Source: Girardinichthys multiradiatus (lineage: Eukaryota; Chordata; Actinopteri; Cyprinodontiformes; Goodeidae). Taken from it: a stretch of DNA of 64,000 nt. Shown here piece after piece: positions 58,201-64,000 of this stretch (positions are counted from its first letter, which is position 1; each line of letters begins with the position of its first letter). Both the position numbers and the translations under genes were made by a program. The stretch spans positions 48,961,363-49,025,362 of the forward strand of contig NC_061812.1 of assembly GCF_021462225.1 (NCBI RefSeq), read 5' to 3'. Below the pieces are notes generated by a model. It saw nothing but the letters and a program-made list of their open reading frames with translations. It ran no database searches and was not told the DNA's origin.

Positions 58201-58937
58201 ATGTCGAGTTGTACGTAAAACATTGCGCCGCAAGGTTTTCGTGCGTAAGTACGCTTTGTACCTGAGGCTCCAGTTCTTTAGCTTTTGTTCTGGGGTTGAG
58301 TCACGCATTTTGTATCATTTTTGTTTAGTCTGATTTACTTTCAGATGATGAAAAAATGATGGTGTATCTTTTAATACAGTGTATGTAAGAATCTGGTTTT
58401 AACTTTACATGACAAGATGTGAAACAGTGTGAGAGTGGCTTTACTCCTCCCAGAGTTAGCCTGTCATGTACTCTGTTACCAGACGTGTCTACAGCAACCT
58501 GTTGACATCACGTTTGAAACAATGATGTCAACTTCCTGTTGTTTCACTGAGGTTTTTCAGACCTTTAAGAACTTGTTGCAACAAATGAAATTTCATTAAT
58601 AGGAAAAAACATGAGCTGTCTGGAGTTTATGTAAAAACCACATTTTTTTTTACTGATCTGGTGTTATACTACTAATAAAAATTGATTTCACCTCACCTAC
58701 GCCACTGCCCCATCTAGTGTTGCTATATTACTATCCTAGTCTTTCGCTGTTAGCCAGAATCTTCTTATTTTTAAGATTTAAATGATGAAATGATGCCATA
58801 TCATGGTGGATGAATAATCATACCAGCTAAATGCTTTACATTTAAAGTGGGCCAAAATATCCAAGGATATTCATAACAATGTTAGTTACCTTAATGTCTT
58901 GTCTTAATAAGTGCTGAACCGTCAATTAAAAATCTTA
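55237..58937 (+). other. phf2 intron 4, mostly unannotated
   Basis: No gene seen. A CpG-rich patch with small inverted repeats lies at about 58155-58260. Confidence 0.45.
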
Positions 58938-59100
58938 GTGGGGTGCGACAGTGGTGCATGGGTAGAGTGTGCGACGCCTTAGTCCTTGACGTGGCCCATC
59001 ACGGGTTCGACTCCCGGCCTGTTGACCGTTGCTACATGCAATCCCGTCTCTCTGCACTCCTTTCCAGACAGCTCACTTTCAGAATGAAAGCCTCATGAAA
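58938..59100 (+). repeat. tRNA-derived SINE near phf2 exon 5
   Basis: 'tggtgcatgggtagagtg' is an A-box-like sequence and GGTTCGACTCC at 59004-59014 is a perfect B box of a RNA polymerase III promoter, followed by a SINE body with 'gctacatgcaatcccgtctc'. It is better preserved than the copy at 36537. It does not fold as a complete tRNA as far as I can see. Confidence 0.7.
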
Positions 59101-59112
59101 TGTTGACCTTAG

Positions 59113-59322
<210 letters not shown>

Positions 59323-59347
59323 TGACTGTGAAGTTTGACAGCAGTAA

Positions 59348-59892
<545 letters not shown>

Positions 59893-60038
59893 TAAAACCC
59901 CTTCTTAAAAAAACACATTCTGATTTTTAAAACATATCAGTAGTTTGATTTTGAATCATTTAACAGACAATGAAACACTTGCAATCATATTGTTTTTATT
60001 ATCTGTCTTGAGTTCAGGCTTTAACCATGTCGTATTAA

Positions 60039-61124
<1,086 letters not shown>

Positions 61125-61663
61125 TAGATGTATTTGTGGAAAGTATATTTTCCAGCAGCTTGTGTCATGTTCACAGAGAGCTTCATTCCTGTTTAATTTG
61201 CCCTTTTTCCAGAGGAATGCATGAAGCAGAGAAAACACAAACAGTGTCAGAAAAGGCTTTTTTCTGCCCTGCACCTTAAGAGCATGGCTTTGTGTCTGCT
61301 GTGCAGATGATGACGCTGGATGCTCTAATATTATTTCAGTCAATAAATCAGTGAATCGGAGAGTACACAGATGATTAGCTTCAAAAGATTTGGCCCTGTT
61401 AGAATTACTTGCTCCATTACAAGCCAGTGTTTAAACTCTCCTCAGCTGGCCTGGACCAACTGTTAATGCTTGCAACCTTGTCGGTGTCTGACTTCCTGCG
61501 TATTAAAGCTCCACTGCTTTTCTGTGTGCTGCACGACACTTCTATCCCATGAAGCTTTGCTGTTAATACACCATCATTCATTTACCCTCAGGGTCGTCTT
61601 TTTCACCACAGGGAAACATCTTGAGAAGTTTGTAACTTTATACATCAACAATGTATTGCTATA

Positions 61664-61863
61664 CAGGTCCTTCTCAAAATATTAGCATATTGTGATAAAG
61701 TTCATTATTTTCCATAATGTCATGATGAAAATTTAACATTCATATATTTTAGATTCATTGCACACTAACTGAAATATTTCAGGTCTTTTATTGTCTTAAT
61801 ACGGATGATTTTGGCATACAGCTCATGAAAACCCAAAATTCCTATCTCACAAAATTAGCATAT
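61664..61863. repeat. Left terminal inverted repeat of the Tc1-like element
   Basis: 200 bases starting CAGGTCCTTCTCAAAA, mirrored at 63074-63273 with three substitutions by direct reading. Confidence 0.96.
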
Positions 61864-61940
61864 TTCATCCGACCAATAAAAGAAAAGTGTTTTTAATACA
61901 AAAAACGTCAACCTTCGAATAATCATGTACAGTTATGCAC

Positions 61941-62945
61941 TCAATACTTGGTCGGGAATCCTTTTGCAGAAATGACTGCTTCAATGCGGCGTGGCATGGA
62001 GGCAATCAGCCTGTGGCACTGCTGAGGTCTTATGGAGGCCCAGGATGCTTCGATAGCTGCCTTTAGCTCATCCAGAGTGTTGGGTCTTGAGTCTCTCAAC
62101 GTTCTCTTCACAATATCCCACAGATTCTCTATGGGGTTCAGGTCAGGAGAGTTGGCAGGCCAATTGAGCACAGTGATACCATGGTCAGTAAACCATTTAC
62201 CAGTGGTTTTGGCACTGTGAGCAGGTGCCAGGTCGTGCTGAAAAATGAAATCTTCATCTCCATAAAGCTTTTCAGCAGATGGAAGCATGAAGTGCTCCAA
62301 AATCTCCTGATAGCTAGCTGCATTGACCCTGCCCTTGATAAAACACAGTGGACCAACACCAGCAGCTGACACGGCACCCCAGACCATCACTGACTGTGGG
62401 TACTTGACACTGGACTTCTGGCATTTTGGCATTTCCTTCTCCCCAGTCTTCCTCCAGACTTTGGCACCTTGATTTCCGAATGACTTGCAGAATTTGCTTT
62501 CATCTGAAAAAAGTACTTTGGACCACTGAGCAACAGTCCAGTGCTGCTTCTCTGTAGCCCAGGTCAGGCGCTTCTGCCGCTGTTTCTGGTTCAAAAGTGG
62601 CTTGACCTGGGGAATGCGGCACCTGTAGCCCATTTCCTGCACACGCCTGTGCACGGTGGCTCTGGATGTTTCTACTCCAGACTCAGTCCACTGCTTCCGC
62701 AGGTCCCCCAAGGTCTGGAATAGGCCCTTCTCCACAATCTTCCTCAGGGTCCGGTCACCTCTTCTCGTTGTGCAGCGTTTTCTGCCACACTTTTTCCTTC
62801 CCACAGACTTCCCACTGAGGTGCCTTGATACAGCACTCTGGGAACAGCCTATTCGTTCAGAAATGTCTTTCTGTGTCTTACCCTCTTGCTTGAGGGTGTC
62901 AATAGTGGCCTTCTGGACAGCAGTCAGGTCGGCAGTCTTACCCAT
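61941..62945 (-). CDS. Tc1-like DD34E transposase, full length (334 aa)
   Basis: The protein starts 'MGKTADLTAVQKATIDTLKQ' and has two helix-turn-helix regions (about residues 5-48 and 65-110) joined by a basic AT-hook-like 'GRKKCGRKRCTTRRGDR'. The catalytic triad is Asp148 ('VLFSDES'), Asp238 ('FQHDLAPAHS') and Glu273 ('NPIENLW'); 34 residues lie between the last two, the DD34E signature. A Gly/Val-rich loop ('VWGAVSAAGVGP') is in place. Length and the C-terminal 'IEAVISAKGFPTKY' are normal for the family. It would bind the terminal repeats and move the element by cut and paste at TA. No stop or frameshift is present; activity is not proven. Confidence 0.94.
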   Translation of the reverse strand: MGKTADLTAVQKATIDTLKQEGKTQKDISERIGCSQSAVSRHLSGKSVGRKKCGRKRCTTRRGDRTLRKIVEKGLFQTLGDLRKQWTESGVETSRATVHRRVQEMGYRCRIPQVKPLLNQKQRQKRLTWATEKQHWTVAQWSKVLFSDESKFCKSFGNQGAKVWRKTGEKEMPKCQKSSVKYPQSVMVWGAVSAAGVGPLCFIKGRVNAASYQEILEHFMLPSAEKLYGDEDFIFQHDLAPAHSAKTTGKWFTDHGITVLNWPANSPDLNPIENLWDIVKRTLRDSRPNTLDELKAAIEASWASIRPQQCHRLIASMPRRIEAVISAKGFPTKY

Positions 62946-63073
62946 GATCGGGGTTTTGAGTGATGAACCAGGCTGGGAGTTTTAAAGGCCTCAGGAATCT
63001 TTTGCAGGTGTTTAGAGTTAACTCGTTGATTCAGATGATTAGGTTCATAGCTCGTTTAGAGACCCTTTTAATG

Positions 63074-63273
63074 ATATGCTAATTTTGTGAGATAGGAATT
63101 TTGGGTTTTCATGAGCTGTATGCCAAAATCATCCGTATTAAGACAATAAAAGACCTGAAATATTTCAGTTAGTGTGCAATTAATCTAAAATATATGAATG
63201 TTACATTTTCATCATGACATTATGGAAAATAATGAACTTAATCACAATATGCTAATATTTTGAGAAGGACCTG
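63074..63273. repeat. Right terminal inverted repeat of the Tc1-like element
   Basis: Reverse complement of 61664-61863 with three substitutions; ends TTTTGAGAAGGACCTG followed by TA. Confidence 0.96.
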
Positions 63274-63299
63274 TAGAGACAATTTTTTTTAAATTGCTA

Positions 63300-64000
63300 A
63301 ATGTCTTTCTCAATACTTTCACAAACCGCGCAGCACATCAAGGAAAAACTATGTAGTACCTTCAGTATGCTGGTTAGACACACGGCAGCGTACACCGTTG
63401 CAGCGACTCTAGGTTTTCCCGGTCAGGGCTTTGTTTATATGTGTGTTGCTTCTCATTCAACACGCATTCTGTGGAGCAACCAACATCTACAGTCGCCGTG
63501 CTCTCCTTAAAATAGGAGTTTTCTTTGAAAGGCATGTTACAGCTGAATGTATTAACACAGACAAGATCCCGGCGGACATAACTTGGAATCTCGGATCTGT
63601 GGATTACCATCCCAGAGGGAAGGAGATGTAGGCAGTGCCTTGAGTGTAAAAGGAAGCAAGGCCATAGAGCCGATATGCTAGCTAGGCTAAGCAGACAGCT
63701 ACACAGACCACAGTTTCCCAGGCTTTTTCCAACCAACACCAGAACCATTGCCAACAAGATGGATGGACTGTGGCTACAGGTAGTCGCAACAACATCAGAA
63801 GAGACAGTTACATTGTGTTGGTCACAGAGACCCGGTTACACTTATCCATCCTGGATTCTGCTATTGAGCTGCGCAGCACCAGGACAGGATATGGGACTCC
63901 AGTAACAGCAGAGGAGGGGGGCTCTGTGTGTACATTAATAACAGCTGGTGTCCTAACACAGTGACTGGAGGCGGTCGCTGCTCCCTGGACCTGGAGTATA
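63300..64000 (+). mobile_element. 5' part of an L2/Rex-like LINE, runs off the window
   Basis: Plus-strand frames give a basic leader and the beginning of an apurinic-type endonuclease: 'NTRTIANKMDGLWLQ', then in another frame 'VLVTETRLHLSILDSAIELR', 'TGYGTP' and 'EEGGSVCTLITAG'. These match the first endonuclease blocks of teleost L2/Rex-type LINEs. One frame change occurs near 63775. The rest lies beyond the window. Confidence 0.65.

Larger units (their letters stand above)
61664..63273 (-). mobile_element. Intact Tc1-like transposon in phf2 intron 9
   Basis: A 1610-bp element with 200-bp terminal inverted repeats (61664-61863 and 63074-63273) that differ at three positions, bounded by TA on each side (61662-61663, 63274-63275), the Tc1/mariner target. 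The outer and inner ends of each repeat share a similar 'ctcaaaatattagcatat' type block, the IR/DR arrangement. The transposase is uninterrupted. All features needed for mobility appear present. Confidence 0.96.

Noticed and set aside
58938..59020. Functional tRNA gene
   Set aside because: A and B boxes are present but no complete cloverleaf is evident and a SINE body follows.

Overview
This is eukaryotic nuclear DNA, almost certainly from a teleost fish. It carries split vertebrate exons with GT-AG introns and an interspersed-repeat load typical of teleosts: Rex1/CR1-like, L2-like, RTE-like and L1-like LINEs, a Tf1/sushi chromovirus, Tc1-like and hAT elements, and tRNA-derived SINEs. The species cannot be named from the sequence.

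The one host gene I can name is phf2 (PHD finger plus JmjC histone-demethylase-like protein) on the plus strand. Nine consecutive coding exons (19507-61107) join in frame to give the first 382 residues: the whole H3K4me3-reading PHD finger, the linker and the JmjC core. The gene runs on past the right edge. Exon 1 sits in a CpG-rich promoter region, and intron 1 is about 33.7 kb and full of transposons. In this copy two metal-site positions of the JmjC domain differ from human PHF2: Glu at 251 (Asp in human) and Asn at 321 (Tyr in human, His in PHF8). A probable last exon of an unidentified upstream gene, also on the plus strand, lies at 16189-16506.

Layout. 1-13.1 kb: an RTE-like LINE scrap, a 297-bp GATA/CTAT microsatellite, a Rex1-like LINE (minus strand) split by a complete Ty3/Gypsy chromovirus (3626-9296, target duplication ATCAC), LINE-tail repeats, and a 1.56-kb fold-back element. 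13.1-19.3 kb: sparse sequence with a SINE, the orphan 3' exon, a dispersed teleost repeat and a decayed Tc1 copy. 19.3-53.3 kb: phf2 exon 1 and intron 1, with L2-like LINEs, an L1-like ORF2 remnant invaded by a Rex1 fragment, hAT-like remnants, an RTE-like LINE end, a long Rex1-like LINE (40.1-43.3 kb) nested in an L2-like LINE, half of the fold-back element, and a BED-finger hAT transposase relic that still carries an intron. 53.3-61.1 kb: phf2 exons 2-9. 61.1-64 kb: the next phf2 intron, holding an apparently intact Tc1-like transposon (1610 bp, 334-residue DD34E transposase, 200-bp inverted repeats with three mismatches) and the 5' part of an L2-like LINE.

I did not find a wholly new multigene system. 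The strongest leads are the altered JmjC metal site in phf2, the legible self-priming signal of the chromovirus, a frameshift shared by two Rex1 copies, an inverted 69-bp copy of the phf2 5' region patched into a LINE 6 kb away, and the intact Tc1 element.
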